Position numbers and translations under genes: made by a program
The notes under the pieces: model-generated
What the model was told of the DNA's origin: nothing
Databases searched by the model: none
Seen by the model: the letters and a program-made list of their open reading frames with translations, nothing else
Shown: positions 51,426 through 61,005 of the stretch, piece by piece
How positions within the stretch are numbered: the stretch's first letter is position 1
Layout: the number at the start of each line of letters is the position of its first letter
Assembly: GCF_900101455.1 (NCBI RefSeq)
Contig: NZ_FMZJ01000011.1
Location: 99,799-163,798 of the forward strand
Direction: 5' to 3'
Length of the DNA stretch: 64,000 bases
Source: Sphingomonas sp. YR710
GTDB lineage: Bacteria > Pseudomonadota > Alphaproteobacteria > Sphingomonadales > Sphingomonadaceae

Positions 51426-52112
51426 TCAACGGACGACCGCGTCGAGTTCCTGCTTCGCCATGTCGAACTGTTTGCGGAACGCGGCATCCTGCATCAGCCG
51501 GTCGGCGACAACCATGCCGAGCGCTTGTCCGCCGATCACGTCGCTGCGGAAGTGAACCTCGCAGATGATCCGGCTCTGCGCATAGACGGCGGCGCGCTGC
51601 ATGATCGTCGGCGCGTGTGACGGCACGAGCCGGGCGAGGATCGCCGCCATCGAATAGCCCATCGTCGCATGGCCGCTCGGATAGGATGTCAGTGGCTCAT
51701 CGTCGGTGGAGCAGGAGGCGACCGTGGGGTCGGCGATCCACGGGCGTTTGCGCTTGAACAGATCCTTGGCGGCATCGGCATCGCGCTTTTCCTCGGCGCG
51801 GACCATCGCGAACAAGGCTGCGGTCGCGGGCATCTTCAGCAGATCGATGCCGGGGCCGACTGCCGCGTTGAACACGGAGACGTCCTTGGTCTTGCTGTCG
51901 GATTTGGCGCGCTCGATATCGGCCGGTGTGCGGACCGCCTGGATGCGATGCAATTCGCCCAGTTCCTCGATCGCGACCGCGCTGCCTTCGGCGGGCGGCG
52001 GCGGCAGGACGAGCGCGGGATTGATCGCGTCCGTGGGCAAGGGCGGCGGAACGCCGGGCCCGGCTGCCGTCAGCAGCAGGGTGGCGGTGAGGGCGAGAGC
52101 GAGACGGCGCAT
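51426..52112 (-). CDS. Exported class A acid phosphatase (PAP2 family)
   Basis: A 228-residue phosphatase with a signal peptide (about 1-18). The PAP2 active site is complete: KRKRPW (K-x-x-x-R-P type), YPSGHATMGY, and SRIICEVHFRSD (SR-x5-H-x3-D), which matches class A non-specific acid phosphatases (PhoN-like). It releases phosphate from organic esters in the periplasm. Its ATG shares one base with the TGA of the upstream TonB receptor gene, so the receptor and phosphatase form a coupled operon, suggesting uptake and cleavage of an organophosphate. Confidence 0.93.
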   Translation of the reverse strand: MRRLALALTATLLLTAAGPGVPPPLPTDAINPALVLPPPPAEGSAVAIEELGELHRIQAVRTPADIERAKSDSKTKDVSVFNAAVGPGIDLLKMPATAALFAMVRAEEKRDADAAKDLFKRKRPWIADPTVASCSTDDEPLTSYPSGHATMGYSMAAILARLVPSHAPTIMQRAAVYAQSRIICEVHFRSDVIGGQALGMVVADRLMQDAAFRKQFDMAKQELDAVVR

Positions 52113-54400
52113 CAGAACTTCACCGTGATTTCGCCGGTGACCGAACGGCCGGGCTGGTAGAAATATTGGTCGAACAAGGCGGTCTTGCCGGTGTTGATGT
52201 TGGTGACCTTGGTCGAGTCGAGCAAGTCGTTGATCATCAGGCCCACCCGCGCGATGCCGAAGTCATAGCTGATCGAGAGGTCGGCACTGTTATATGGGGA
52301 GATCCGATAGGCAGCGGGTTCGCCATCGGTGGCATATTGAGCGCCCGTATATTTATCGATCAGCGAAGCGCGGATGGGGCCATGTTTGTAGAGCAGACCG
52401 CCCGCCGCCGTCATCACCGGTGCGTTGGGCACCTGCGTGTGTACGATGTCACTAGCATTGTCGGTCTTCGCATAGTTGCGCGAGACGTTGGCGAAAATGG
52501 CCACCCCATTCTCGAACGCGTAGGTCGCCTGCGCTTCGGCGCCCTTGTAGCTGACCGCGCCGAGATTGATGAACACCGTGCCTGCGCTGGCCGGCGCCGT
52601 TGTATCCTGCGCGAACTTGTTCTTGAAGTTGATGATATAGACGTCGGCGTCGATGCTCAGATGGCTGCCATGATAGACGATACCGGCCTGATAGTTGGTC
52701 GAGCGCTCGGGCTTAACGGTCGAAAGGTCGGGGTTGGCGACATAGAGATCGGCCAGCGGCGGCATCAGGAAGCCGCGGGCATATTGGCCGTAGATCGATA
52801 GCTGGTCGGTCGGCTGGTAGTTGATCGTGGCGAATGGCAGGGTCGCGGTATAGGTCGCGCTGATGTCCTGGGCGAAGCGCGTTGTCTGGTTATAGTCGGC
52901 GCTGATCGAGCGCTTGAAGCTGACATGCTTGATGCCAGGGGTGATCGTCAGGCCCGCAACCGGGCGTAGCTCCAGTTCGGCGAATTCCTCGAAATGTTCG
53001 ATATGCGAATTCTGGTCGAACTTGATGTCCGAGGGTGTCTTGGCACTGGTTACAGGATTGGTGACGGCCTTTTCGATGTAATTGGGCTGGCCTGTGATGA
53101 GGTCGACATCGCGCTGTTGGCGATAGGTGTTCGAATGCTCGTACCATCCGCCGGCAGTCAGAGTGGCGAAACCGAAATCGAACTTCGCTTTCGCGATATC
53201 GCCATAGACGCGATATTTGTTGGTCTTGGTATAGCCGGGAACGCCGGCAACCGCCGGGGCGGTGGTGGGGGTGAAGACCGGCGTCGCGGACAGGCGGACG
53301 ACGTTGGCGGCGGCGATCTGGGCCGGCGTGGCGGTCGCGTACAAAGTTACGTCGTTGCCGCTCAGCGTCTCATTGTCATAGCTGTAGGTATAGCTGCGAT
53401 TGTCGAGCGTGATCGAGGGCGAGACATTGGCTTCGAGCTTGACGATCTCGAAGTCGGTCGTTTTGTGGGTATGGTTATAGCCATAATAGGTCTGGCTGGT
53501 CGGGTCGTTGTTCAGGCTGAAATTCTTGCCGAACGCGGCAACCTGCGAGAGCGTCGCGCCATCCTTGTCGGGCTGATTGAACTTGTTCTCGTTATACATA
53601 CCGAGCACGGTCAGCTTCACGTCAAGCCCGATCGGGATGACGGCCTTGCCGAAGATATTGTCGGCCTTGAACGGGCTGTAGCTGCGGGCGCCATCGGACT
53701 TGATGTGCTGGGCGTTGAGCATGAATTCGCTGTCGTTGAGCGCGGCAACCTTGCCGCTCTGGAGCACGGCGCGCAGCAAATAGGTGTTCCAGGTGCCGTA
53801 GCTGCCCTTCAGCTCGGCGCCCATGTCGGGGCGGGTCTCGCGCGAGAACATGTTGATGTTGCCCCCGAAGGTCGCCTGGCCGAGCTGGCTGGCATTGCCG
53901 GGGCCGCGATCGACGACGAGCGTTTCGATCGTGTTCGATGGGAAGAAGGTGTTCGAATGGTGGGTCGGATCGTTGGTGTCGCCGAACGGCACGCCATCAT
54001 AAGTGATATTATATTCACCGTCCTGGAAACCGCGGATCTGCGCCTTGGATTCGCTGAGGCCTGGGCCGTTGGTGCCGCCATAGTTGGAGACGCTCGGCGA
54101 AATCAGCGCGATCGCGTTGAAATCGGTGGTCGCGGGCAGCGAATCTTCGATGAACGATCGCGATACGATCGCCTGCGGCTGGGTCGCCTGCAGCGAAGCC
54201 GTGACCGGCGCGATTTCATTGGCGGCGGTGGCGGTGACGACGATGGTGCTGCCTTCGGCGATATCGCTCCCATCTCTGCCGGCGTCGGTGCCCGCCGCGG
54301 CTGTCTCGGCCGCTTGCGCGGGGACGGCCGTCGCCACGATCATTGCAATCGGCGCAATGCCGGCCAGCATGCCCCGATGCCAGCTCGAAAGCTTCGTCAT
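52112..54400 (-). CDS. TonB-dependent outer membrane receptor coupled to acid phosphatase
   Basis: A 762-residue TonB receptor. A signal peptide (about 1-30) is followed by a TonB-box-like STIVVTA, a plug domain (SRSFIEDSLPATTDFNAIALISPSVS, IRGFQDGEYNITYDGVPFGDTN, RGPGNASQLGQATFGGNINMFSR) and a 22-strand barrel ending in an aromatic residue (VTGEITVKF). The ATG at 54400 was chosen over a longer upstream frame. Coupling to the phosphatase gene suggests that the ligand is a phosphorylated compound or a phosphate-containing nutrient. Confidence 0.95.
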   Translation of the reverse strand: MTKLSSWHRGMLAGIAPIAMIVATAVPAQAAETAAAGTDAGRDGSDIAEGSTIVVTATAANEIAPVTASLQATQPQAIVSRSFIEDSLPATTDFNAIALISPSVSNYGGTNGPGLSESKAQIRGFQDGEYNITYDGVPFGDTNDPTHHSNTFFPSNTIETLVVDRGPGNASQLGQATFGGNINMFSRETRPDMGAELKGSYGTWNTYLLRAVLQSGKVAALNDSEFMLNAQHIKSDGARSYSPFKADNIFGKAVIPIGLDVKLTVLGMYNENKFNQPDKDGATLSQVAAFGKNFSLNNDPTSQTYYGYNHTHKTTDFEIVKLEANVSPSITLDNRSYTYSYDNETLSGNDVTLYATATPAQIAAANVVRLSATPVFTPTTAPAVAGVPGYTKTNKYRVYGDIAKAKFDFGFATLTAGGWYEHSNTYRQQRDVDLITGQPNYIEKAVTNPVTSAKTPSDIKFDQNSHIEHFEEFAELELRPVAGLTITPGIKHVSFKRSISADYNQTTRFAQDISATYTATLPFATINYQPTDQLSIYGQYARGFLMPPLADLYVANPDLSTVKPERSTNYQAGIVYHGSHLSIDADVYIINFKNKFAQDTTAPASAGTVFINLGAVSYKGAEAQATYAFENGVAIFANVSRNYAKTDNASDIVHTQVPNAPVMTAAGGLLYKHGPIRASLIDKYTGAQYATDGEPAAYRISPYNSADLSISYDFGIARVGLMINDLLDSTKVTNINTGKTALFDQYFYQPGRSVTGEITVKF

Positions 54401-54456
54401 TGAATTGCCCACCCTTGATTGTTGATTCTGGTGGGCCGTCCCCTGCACAGGTGAGT

Positions 54457-54496
54457 GCGACAGTTGGGCGATGGATTGGAGACATTATGATGACAG
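54457..54496 (-). promoter_or_regulatory. Candidate Pho-box array upstream of the TonB receptor/phosphatase operon
   Basis: Read on the minus strand, four 7-mers recur at 11-bp spacing: CTGTCAT (from 54496), ATGTCTC (from 54485), CCATCGC (from 54474) and CTGTCGC (from 54463). The PhoB consensus is CTGTCAT repeated every 11 bp. The first and last match well (7/7 and 6/7), the middle two weakly. This fits phosphate-starvation control, but no promoter core was assigned with confidence. Confidence 0.35.
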
Positions 54497-54516
54497 TAAG
54501 TTTCCTTAACACATAA

Positions 54517-54534
54517 TGCGGCAAAAATGCCGCA
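54517..54534. promoter_or_regulatory. Palindrome TGCGGCA-AAAA-TGCCGCA in the divergent receptor gap
   Basis: A 7-bp perfect dyad with an A-rich spacer between the two divergent TonB receptor genes; TGCCGCA is repeated once more just downstream. It could be an operator for a dimeric regulator of either receptor. No family can be named. Confidence 0.35.
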
Positions 54535-54672
54535 CTGCCGCATCATTGCGCCGTGGGCTCGGCCGAATATGTCGATCCTGAAATTCGCAGCGAAGATTGT
54601 CGGATATAGCGACGGCTCGTTTGCAGACCGTCACAATCCGGTGGCACTGCCGCCGTCATGGGTTGCTTATTG

Positions 54673-57195
54673 ATGAAACAGACGTTGCTGGCGCTGACGG
54701 GGGTTGCCCTGTGCGCCATGGCCACCGGTTTGGCGGCGCAAACCGTGCCGGGTACGACCGCAGCGCCGCCAAAATCGCAGCGCCCGCCGGCGGCGGATTC
54801 GGATGAAGGCGAAATCGAGGTGATCGGCCGCCGCCTGCCGGGCGCCGTCATCTCGGATATTCCGCCGGAGGTTCAGCTGACACCGGCCGACATCCGCTCC
54901 TTCGGCGTCAGTTCGGTATCCGAACTGCTCGACGAACTCGCGCCGCAAACCAATAGCGGGCAGGGGCGGGGCGGCGAGGCGCCGGTCGTGCTGCTCAACG
55001 GCCGGCGCATTTCGGGCATGGCGGAGATTCGCGATATCCCGACCGAGGCGATCCGCCGGGTCGATATATTGCCCGAGGAGGTCGCGCTCAAATATGGCTA
55101 TCGGCCAGATCAGAAGGTCGTCAATTTCGTCCTCCGGCCGCGTTTTCGCGCCGCCACCGGCGAACTGGAAGGCGGCACGTCCACCGAGGGCGGGCGCGAC
55201 GCGAAAGAAGCCAACCTCTTCCTGCTGAAGATCCAGGGAGACAATCGCATCAATGTCGGTATCCGCTATCAGGATGCCGACAAGCTGGAAGAGAGCCAGC
55301 GCGACATCATCTCCAGCGCGCAGGGGGCGAGCCAGACCAATGCCGCCGATGCTGCGCGCTATCGATCGCTGGCGCCGGCGACCAGCAATCTGGCGGTCAA
55401 TGCCGTGCTCAGCCGGCCGGTGTTCGGCAATGTCCAGGCAACGCTCAACGCCAATGCCGGTCGCACGACCAGCGACAGCGATCTCGGCCTGCCCCCCGCC
55501 AGTTTGACCCTTCCGGCCGGGGGCTACGATGTTCGGGGGCAACGGACGATCGGCAATAGCCAGCATCTGGGCTTCACCCTGAACGATCAGATCGGCCAGT
55601 GGCGCTGGACCGCGACGGGCAATTATGATCGCGCCGAAACCCGCACGCGCACCGATCGCGGCTTCGACGTGTCGCAGGCGCGATCGATCTCGAATATCGG
55701 CAACCTCCAGTTTGTTGCCGCCGGCCCGTTGATCGCGGTGCCGGCCGGTTCGTTGACGACGAGCATCAAGGTCGGCGCCGAGGCGAGCGGGTTTGACGCG
55801 CGTTCGACGCGGAGCGGGGTCACAACGCCCGGCAGCGTTTCGCGCAATATCGGCAGCGGGCAGCTGAGCTTCGATCTGCCGCTGGCCAGCACGCGCAACA
55901 ATGTGCTGGCGGCGATCGGCGATCTTTCGGCCAACCTCAACCTTGCGGCCGATCGGGTATCGCATTTCGGCACGCTCAAGACGATCGGCTACGGGGTCAA
56001 CTGGCGCCCCCGCACGGGCATCAACCTGATCTGGTCGATGACCGACGATCATGGCGCGCCGACCGTGCAGCAGCTCGGCAACCCGCAAGTGACGACGCCC
56101 GACGTCCGCATCTTCGATTTCGCCAGCGGCCAGACCGTCGACATCACGCGTATTTCCGGCGGCAATCCGGGTCTTTTGGCCGATCATCGCCACGTCATGA
56201 AGATCGGGCTGACGGTCAAGCCGCTGGCGAAGACCGACCTGACGATCACAGCGACCTATATCGACAGCCGCACGCGCAATCTGGCGGCGGCGTTTCCGGT
56301 GGCGATCGCCCAGATCGAAACAGCCTTTCCCGATCGTTTCACGCGCGATGCGGATGGCAATCTGGTGTCGATCGACAGCCGCCCGATCCAGTATCAGCGC
56401 GAGGACCGCCAGCAATTGCGCTGGGGCATCAACTTCTCCAGGCCGCTGCGCACCAAGGCGCAGGCTGCGTTCGAAGCGATCCGCGCCGCGCGTCGTGCCG
56501 CCGCCGAACGCGGCGAGGTGCCGCCGGGTCTGCCGGAAGGCACGCCGCCCGGCCAGACACCCGGCGGCGATCAGCCCGCGCCGCGCAACGGCTTCGCCGG
56601 CGGCGGCGGGGAGGGGCAGGCACAAGGGCAAGGCCCGGGACGCGGTTTCGGCGGCCCCGGCGGCGGCCGTGGCTTTGGTGGTGGCGGCGGCGGCTTTGGT
56701 GGCGGGCGGCTGCAATTCGCCGTCTATCACACCTGGTATTTCAAGGACGCGATCCTGATCCGCGACGGGCTGCCGGTGCTCGATCTGCTCGGCGGTTCGG
56801 CGACGGGATCGAACGGCGGGCAGCCGCGCCATGTGATCGACGTCCAGGCCGGATATACGAAAGGCTGGCTGGGCTCGCGCCTGAGCGCGACCTGGCAGGC
56901 GGGTACCACCGTCCGCGGCGGCGCCGCGCTGTCGGGCAGCAGCGGGGATCTCAATTTCTCGCCGCTCACCACGATCAATCTCAGAGTGTTCGCCAATCTG
57001 GCCCAGGCGCCGGGGCTGATGCGCGATCATCCGTGGGTGCGTGGCATGCGGATCAGCTTCAACGTCAACAATCTGCTCGATCAGCGCGTGAAGGTGCGCG
57101 ACAATGGCGGCCTGACGCCGCTTAGCTATCAGCCTGGCTATGTCGATCCGGTGGGGCGTACGGTCCGGATCGGGATCCGCAAGCTGTTCTTCTGA
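54673..57195 (+). CDS. TonB-dependent receptor-like protein with glycine/arginine-rich insertion
   Basis: An 840-residue outer-membrane protein. The signal peptide is MKQTLLALTGVALCAMATG. The plug has IEVIGRRLPG (TonB-box-like), SVSELLDELAPQTNSGQGRG, VLLNGRRISGMAEIRDIP and RVDILPEEVALKYGYRPDQ. The barrel ends VGRTVRIGIRKLFF. About residues 640-678 are a Gly-rich block with repeated GRGFGG units, unusual for a barrel protein and probably a flexible extracellular loop. The second ATG (54673) begins the signal peptide; the first (54658) is only 5 codons upstream. The ligand is unknown. Confidence 0.88.
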   Translation: MKQTLLALTGVALCAMATGLAAQTVPGTTAAPPKSQRPPAADSDEGEIEVIGRRLPGAVISDIPPEVQLTPADIRSFGVSSVSELLDELAPQTNSGQGRGGEAPVVLLNGRRISGMAEIRDIPTEAIRRVDILPEEVALKYGYRPDQKVVNFVLRPRFRAATGELEGGTSTEGGRDAKEANLFLLKIQGDNRINVGIRYQDADKLEESQRDIISSAQGASQTNAADAARYRSLAPATSNLAVNAVLSRPVFGNVQATLNANAGRTTSDSDLGLPPASLTLPAGGYDVRGQRTIGNSQHLGFTLNDQIGQWRWTATGNYDRAETRTRTDRGFDVSQARSISNIGNLQFVAAGPLIAVPAGSLTTSIKVGAEASGFDARSTRSGVTTPGSVSRNIGSGQLSFDLPLASTRNNVLAAIGDLSANLNLAADRVSHFGTLKTIGYGVNWRPRTGINLIWSMTDDHGAPTVQQLGNPQVTTPDVRIFDFASGQTVDITRISGGNPGLLADHRHVMKIGLTVKPLAKTDLTITATYIDSRTRNLAAAFPVAIAQIETAFPDRFTRDADGNLVSIDSRPIQYQREDRQQLRWGINFSRPLRTKAQAAFEAIRAARRAAAERGEVPPGLPEGTPPGQTPGGDQPAPRNGFAGGGGEGQAQGQGPGRGFGGPGGGRGFGGGGGGFGGGRLQFAVYHTWYFKDAILIRDGLPVLDLLGGSATGSNGGQPRHVIDVQAGYTKGWLGSRLSATWQAGTTVRGGAALSGSSGDLNFSPLTTINLRVFANLAQAPGLMRDHPWVRGMRISFNVNNLLDQRVKVRDNGGLTPLSYQPGYVDPVGRTVRIGIRKLFF

Positions 57196-57334
57196 GGGGG
57201 ATTCGATGCAGGTCGGTCCGGCTCGGAAAGTGGCATGATTCCGCCATAAATATGTAATCGCTGCGTCGCACAGCGCTTCTACTCGCCCTTGGACAGTCCG
57301 CGCTGCGACGGACATTCCACCAAGGGGTTTAGCT

Positions 57335-59719
57335 ATGTTGCCGACATTTCATCGGACGTTGACGCTTGCGCTGGGCACCGCCGCCTGCATCGTGCTGATG
57401 CCCGCCGTGGCGATGGCGGGCGAGACCGCTGCCGCCGAAGAGGCTGCCGCGACCGCGCCGGCCGACGATAGCGATACCGCCGGCACGATCGTCGTCACCG
57501 GCAAGGTCACGCGCTCGGTGACGCAGGTGACTGCGGTCGAAATCCAGAAGGTCTTGCCCGGCATCAGCCCGCTCAAGGCGATTCAGACATTGCCCGGCGT
57601 GACCTTCCTGACCGCCGATCCGTGGGGCAATAACGAACAGAATATCTCGCTGTTCGTCCATGGGTTCAACGCGCAGCAGCTCGGTTACACGCTCGATGGC
57701 GTGCCGCTCGGCGACCAGACCTATGGCAATTACAATGGCCTCTCGCCGCAGCGCGCGATCATCTCCGAAAACGTCGGGCGCGTCACCTTGGCGTCCGGCG
57801 CGGGCGATCTCGGGACCGCATCGACGAGCAATCTCGGCGGCACGATCGATACTTTCTCCAGCGACCCGCGCGACGAGCGTGGCGGCACCATCGCGCAGAC
57901 CTTCGGCAGTCACGAGACCTTTCGTACCTATGTCCGGCTCGACAGTGGCACGTTCGGCAGCGGCAATGCCTTTTACGTGTCGGGGTCGCGGCAGGATGCG
58001 AAGGCGTGGGATTTCAACGGCAAGCAGGGCGGCTATCAGGCCAATGGCAAATTCGTCCATGACGACGCCACCGGCAAACTGACGCTGTACGGCGCCTATT
58101 CGGACAAGACCGAACCGAATGAGGATGCGACCGTCATCACTGTCGCCAATCGCGCGACAGCGCCTTATGCGCGGCCATTCTTCTATCCGGACTTTACCGG
58201 TGCATTGAACTATCTCGCCTCGGGCGCCTACAAGGCCGCCGGCTCCAATTATCGCAACTATTATAGCGATGCGCAGCGCACCGATTATCTCGGCTATGCC
58301 AAATATGACTGGCATGTCAGCGACCGGATAAGCTGGAGCAACCAGGCCTATTATCATCATGACGACGGTGTCGGCGTGGTCGCCGGGCCGATCGATGTCG
58401 CAGGGCTCCCGGGCCTGTTCGCTTTCTATTATCCGGGCCAGAATCTGACCAACGTGTTCGGCGGGTCGGGCCTCGCGACGCGCACCACCGAATATCGCAT
58501 CGATCGCGGCGGGCTGATCTCGGTCGCGCAGGTCGAACTCGGCAATCACAGGATCGAATGGGGCGGCTGGTACGAACATCAGAGTTCGTCGGCGATCCGC
58601 CGCTGGTATCCGCTCAACGTCAACAATCCGTCGACGCCCTATCAGCGCCCGCATGACAGCCTGACGCCGTTGATCACCCAATATTATAGCGAGGTCCGTG
58701 TCGACGAATATCAGACGCACGTCCAGGATAGCTGGCAGGCATTGCCGTCGCTGACGATCCTCGGCGGTTTCAAGAGCACCTTCCAGAAGGCGACCCAGCG
58801 TGTGCCGGTCCAGCCGATCCCGGGCTCGTTCACCGGATCGACCGCTTTGCCGGTCGGCAAGCTCAACACCAGCGAGGCGTTCCTGCCGCAGCTCGGCGCG
58901 CTGTGGAAGCCGACCGATCATGAGCAGGTCTTCGTCAACGCCCAGAAGAATATGCGCCAGTTCCAGACGAGCGCGGCCTCCGGCCTGTCGCCGTTCGCGC
59001 TGGGCAGCCAGCAGGTGTTCGACGCCTTCAAAGCGAACGTGAAGCCCGAGACGAGCTGGACCTATGAGATCGGTGCACGCACGCAGCGCAGCTTCGATTT
59101 CGGTCCGATTACCGGCTATGAGGGCCAGATCAGTTACTATCATGTCGATTTCAGCAACCGCCTATTGGCGATCAGCCCGACTGTCGTAATCACCTCGATC
59201 GCCAGCGGTGCTGCGGTGATCCAGAATGTCGGCAGCGTGAAAACCGACGGCGTCGATATTGCCGGCACCCTGCATTTCGGGCCGCATTTCTCGCTGTACG
59301 ATGCGCTGTCCTATAACAATTCGCGCTTTCAGGACGATTATGTCGTCGGCGTCGCGAAGACTGTCGTGCCGACGGCCGGCAAGCGCGTCCCCGGATCGCC
59401 CGACTGGCTGAACAAGACGGTGGCGACCGCCAGCTATGGCATGTTCGACGTGCAGGTGATCGGCGACTTTATCGGCCGGCGTTATGCGACCTATACCAAC
59501 GATCTGTCGGTGCCGGCTTACTTCACCATGTCGGCGCGGATCGCCGCGAAGATCCCGATGCCGGGGCTGGTTCGTGACATGACGGTCAGCGTCAACGTCA
59601 CCAACCTGACCGACAAGCGCGCCGCCTCGACGCTGAGCATCGGTGCGGCGTCGGGCACGTTCAACGAATTTCCCCTTGCGCCGCGGCAAGTGTTTGGCAC
59701 GCTGAGCATCGGCTTTTGA
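57335..59719 (+). CDS. TonB-dependent outer membrane receptor
   Basis: A 794-residue receptor with a signal peptide (about 1-28), an acidic Ala-rich spacer, GTIVVTGKVTRSV (TonB box), a plug (IQKVLPGISPLKAIQTLPGVTF, NISLFVHGFNAQQLGYTLDGVPLGD, LASGAGDLGTASTSNLGGTI) and a long barrel ending APRQVFGTLSIGF. It lies upstream of the glycerophosphodiesterase gene, separated by 136 bp that contain a type B repeat. This pairing suggests uptake of a glycerophosphodiester or related nutrient, but the link is only positional. Confidence 0.95.
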   Translation: MLPTFHRTLTLALGTAACIVLMPAVAMAGETAAAEEAAATAPADDSDTAGTIVVTGKVTRSVTQVTAVEIQKVLPGISPLKAIQTLPGVTFLTADPWGNNEQNISLFVHGFNAQQLGYTLDGVPLGDQTYGNYNGLSPQRAIISENVGRVTLASGAGDLGTASTSNLGGTIDTFSSDPRDERGGTIAQTFGSHETFRTYVRLDSGTFGSGNAFYVSGSRQDAKAWDFNGKQGGYQANGKFVHDDATGKLTLYGAYSDKTEPNEDATVITVANRATAPYARPFFYPDFTGALNYLASGAYKAAGSNYRNYYSDAQRTDYLGYAKYDWHVSDRISWSNQAYYHHDDGVGVVAGPIDVAGLPGLFAFYYPGQNLTNVFGGSGLATRTTEYRIDRGGLISVAQVELGNHRIEWGGWYEHQSSSAIRRWYPLNVNNPSTPYQRPHDSLTPLITQYYSEVRVDEYQTHVQDSWQALPSLTILGGFKSTFQKATQRVPVQPIPGSFTGSTALPVGKLNTSEAFLPQLGALWKPTDHEQVFVNAQKNMRQFQTSAASGLSPFALGSQQVFDAFKANVKPETSWTYEIGARTQRSFDFGPITGYEGQISYYHVDFSNRLLAISPTVVITSIASGAAVIQNVGSVKTDGVDIAGTLHFGPHFSLYDALSYNNSRFQDDYVVGVAKTVVPTAGKRVPGSPDWLNKTVATASYGMFDVQVIGDFIGRRYATYTNDLSVPAYFTMSARIAAKIPMPGLVRDMTVSVNVTNLTDKRAASTLSIGAASGTFNEFPLAPRQVFGTLSIGF

Positions 59720-59727
59720 ACGTCGTC

Positions 59728-59818
59728 GTCATTCCCGCGAAAGCGGGAACCTACGGTTGCGGCACGCGGGAAGCAGCAGGTGCCGCCGTCCATGGGTCCC
59801 CGCTTTCGCGGGGATGAC
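59728..59818. repeat. Type B palindromic repeat, intergenic, 91 bp
   Basis: Terminal inverted repeats starting GTCATTCCCGCGAAAGCGGG (59728-59747), matched by the far end to 59818 with a single mismatch, and the family core TCCATGGGTCCCC. It starts 8 bp after the TonB receptor stop codon and may form a terminator-like hairpin between it and the phosphodiesterase gene. Confidence 0.88.
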
Positions 59819-59855
59819 GATGGGGGGATAGCATCCCGTTGACACAAGAAGGGCT

Positions 59856-60965
59856 ATGACAGCGATGACCAGACGAGACGCGATTCGCACGACTGGCGCC
59901 GCCATGATGGTCGCGGCCGGCGGAGCCGCCATGGGGGCCGCGCCGCCGCGTCCCAAGCCCCTGGTGTTCGGCCATCGCGGCTGTTCGGCATTGCGGCCCG
60001 AACATTCGCTGGGCTCTTATGCCAAGGCGGTGGCCGACGGCGCCGATTATATCGAACCCGATCTGGTGATCACCAAGGACGGCGTGCTGGTCGCGCGGCA
60101 CGAGAATAATATCGTCGAGACCACCGATGTCGCGGCCCATCCCGAATTTGCCGGGCGGCGGACCAGCAAGACCGTCGATGGCGAGGTCCAGACCGGTTGG
60201 TTCGTCGAGGATTTCACGCTGGCGGAACTCAAGACCTTGCGCGCGATCGAGCGGCTCGGCGCGCTGCGGCCTGAAAGCCAGAGCTATAATGGCAAGTTCC
60301 AGGTTCTGACCTTCGAGGAGATCATCGATTTCGCCGCCGCCGAATCCGCCGCGCGGGGCCGGACGATCGGGTTGGTGCCCGAGCTCAAGCATTCGACCTA
60401 TTTTACCGGGATCGGCCTGCCGCTGGAGGACCGCTTCCTCGCGACGATCGCCGCGCATGATTATACGCGGCGCTTCTCGCTGGAGATCCAGTCGTTCGAG
60501 ATCGCCAATTTGCGCTATTTGCGGCAGAAGCTCGGCCGTCCCGACAATGTTCGCCTGATGCAATTGATCGGCGATGGCTCGGTTCGCCCTGCCGATGTCG
60601 TCGCGGCGGGCGGCACGCTGACTTTTGGCGCGATGATGAAGCCGGCGGGGCTGGCCGATGTCGCGGCCTATGCCGATGTCATCGCACCTTCGACGCGCGC
60701 GGTGATCCCGCTCGGCCCCGATGGCCGGCTGGCCGCCCCGAGCAAGCTTGTTGCCGATGCCCACGCCGCCGGGTTGCTGGTGCGGGTGTGGACCTTCCGG
60801 CCGGAAAATCACTTCCTCGCCGCCGATTTCCGCAATGCCGAGGGGGATGGCGCCCGCAATCCCGCCGGATCGATCGCCGAGATTCGCCGCTATCTGGCGA
60901 CCGGTCTGGACGGCTTTTTCACCGACGATCCGGCTTTGGGACGTGCGGCGGTGGACGGCCTGTAA
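59856..60965 (+). CDS. Exported glycerophosphodiester phosphodiesterase
   Basis: A 369-residue GDPD enzyme (GlpQ-like). The N terminus MTRRDAIRTTGA plus a hydrophobic stretch looks like a twin-arginine signal. The active site is visible as FGHRGCSALRPEHSLGSY, DYIEPDLVITKDGVLVARHE, LVPELKHSTYF and the C-terminal LVRVWTFRPEN. It hydrolyses glycerophosphodiesters to glycerol 3-phosphate and an alcohol in the periplasm. Two ATGs (59856, 59865) are possible. Its position behind a TonB receptor supports a role in phosphorus or glycerol scavenging. Confidence 0.94.
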   Translation: MTAMTRRDAIRTTGAAMMVAAGGAAMGAAPPRPKPLVFGHRGCSALRPEHSLGSYAKAVADGADYIEPDLVITKDGVLVARHENNIVETTDVAAHPEFAGRRTSKTVDGEVQTGWFVEDFTLAELKTLRAIERLGALRPESQSYNGKFQVLTFEEIIDFAAAESAARGRTIGLVPELKHSTYFTGIGLPLEDRFLATIAAHDYTRRFSLEIQSFEIANLRYLRQKLGRPDNVRLMQLIGDGSVRPADVVAAGGTLTFGAMMKPAGLADVAAYADVIAPSTRAVIPLGPDGRLAAPSKLVADAHAAGLLVRVWTFRPENHFLAADFRNAEGDGARNPAGSIAEIRRYLATGLDGFFTDDPALGRAAVDGL

Positions 60966-61005
60966 GGTTCCTTCGCACGGCATAAGCCGTTAGACGCTGC
61001 GGCTC

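Noticed and set aside
54667..57315. A very long open frame on the minus strand, antisense to the receptor-like gene
   Set aside because: It has no recognisable domain, no signal peptide, and mirrors a well-supported TonB receptor. Long antisense frames are expected in GC-rich genes with strong third-position bias.
57196..57334. A Pho box upstream of the third TonB receptor
   Set aside because: Looked for CTGTCAT-like repeats at 11-bp spacing on both strands; only isolated partial matches with wrong spacing.
57329..59143. A minus-strand open frame of about 600 codons inside the third TonB receptor gene
   Set aside because: Antisense shadow without family content, overlapping a clear receptor.
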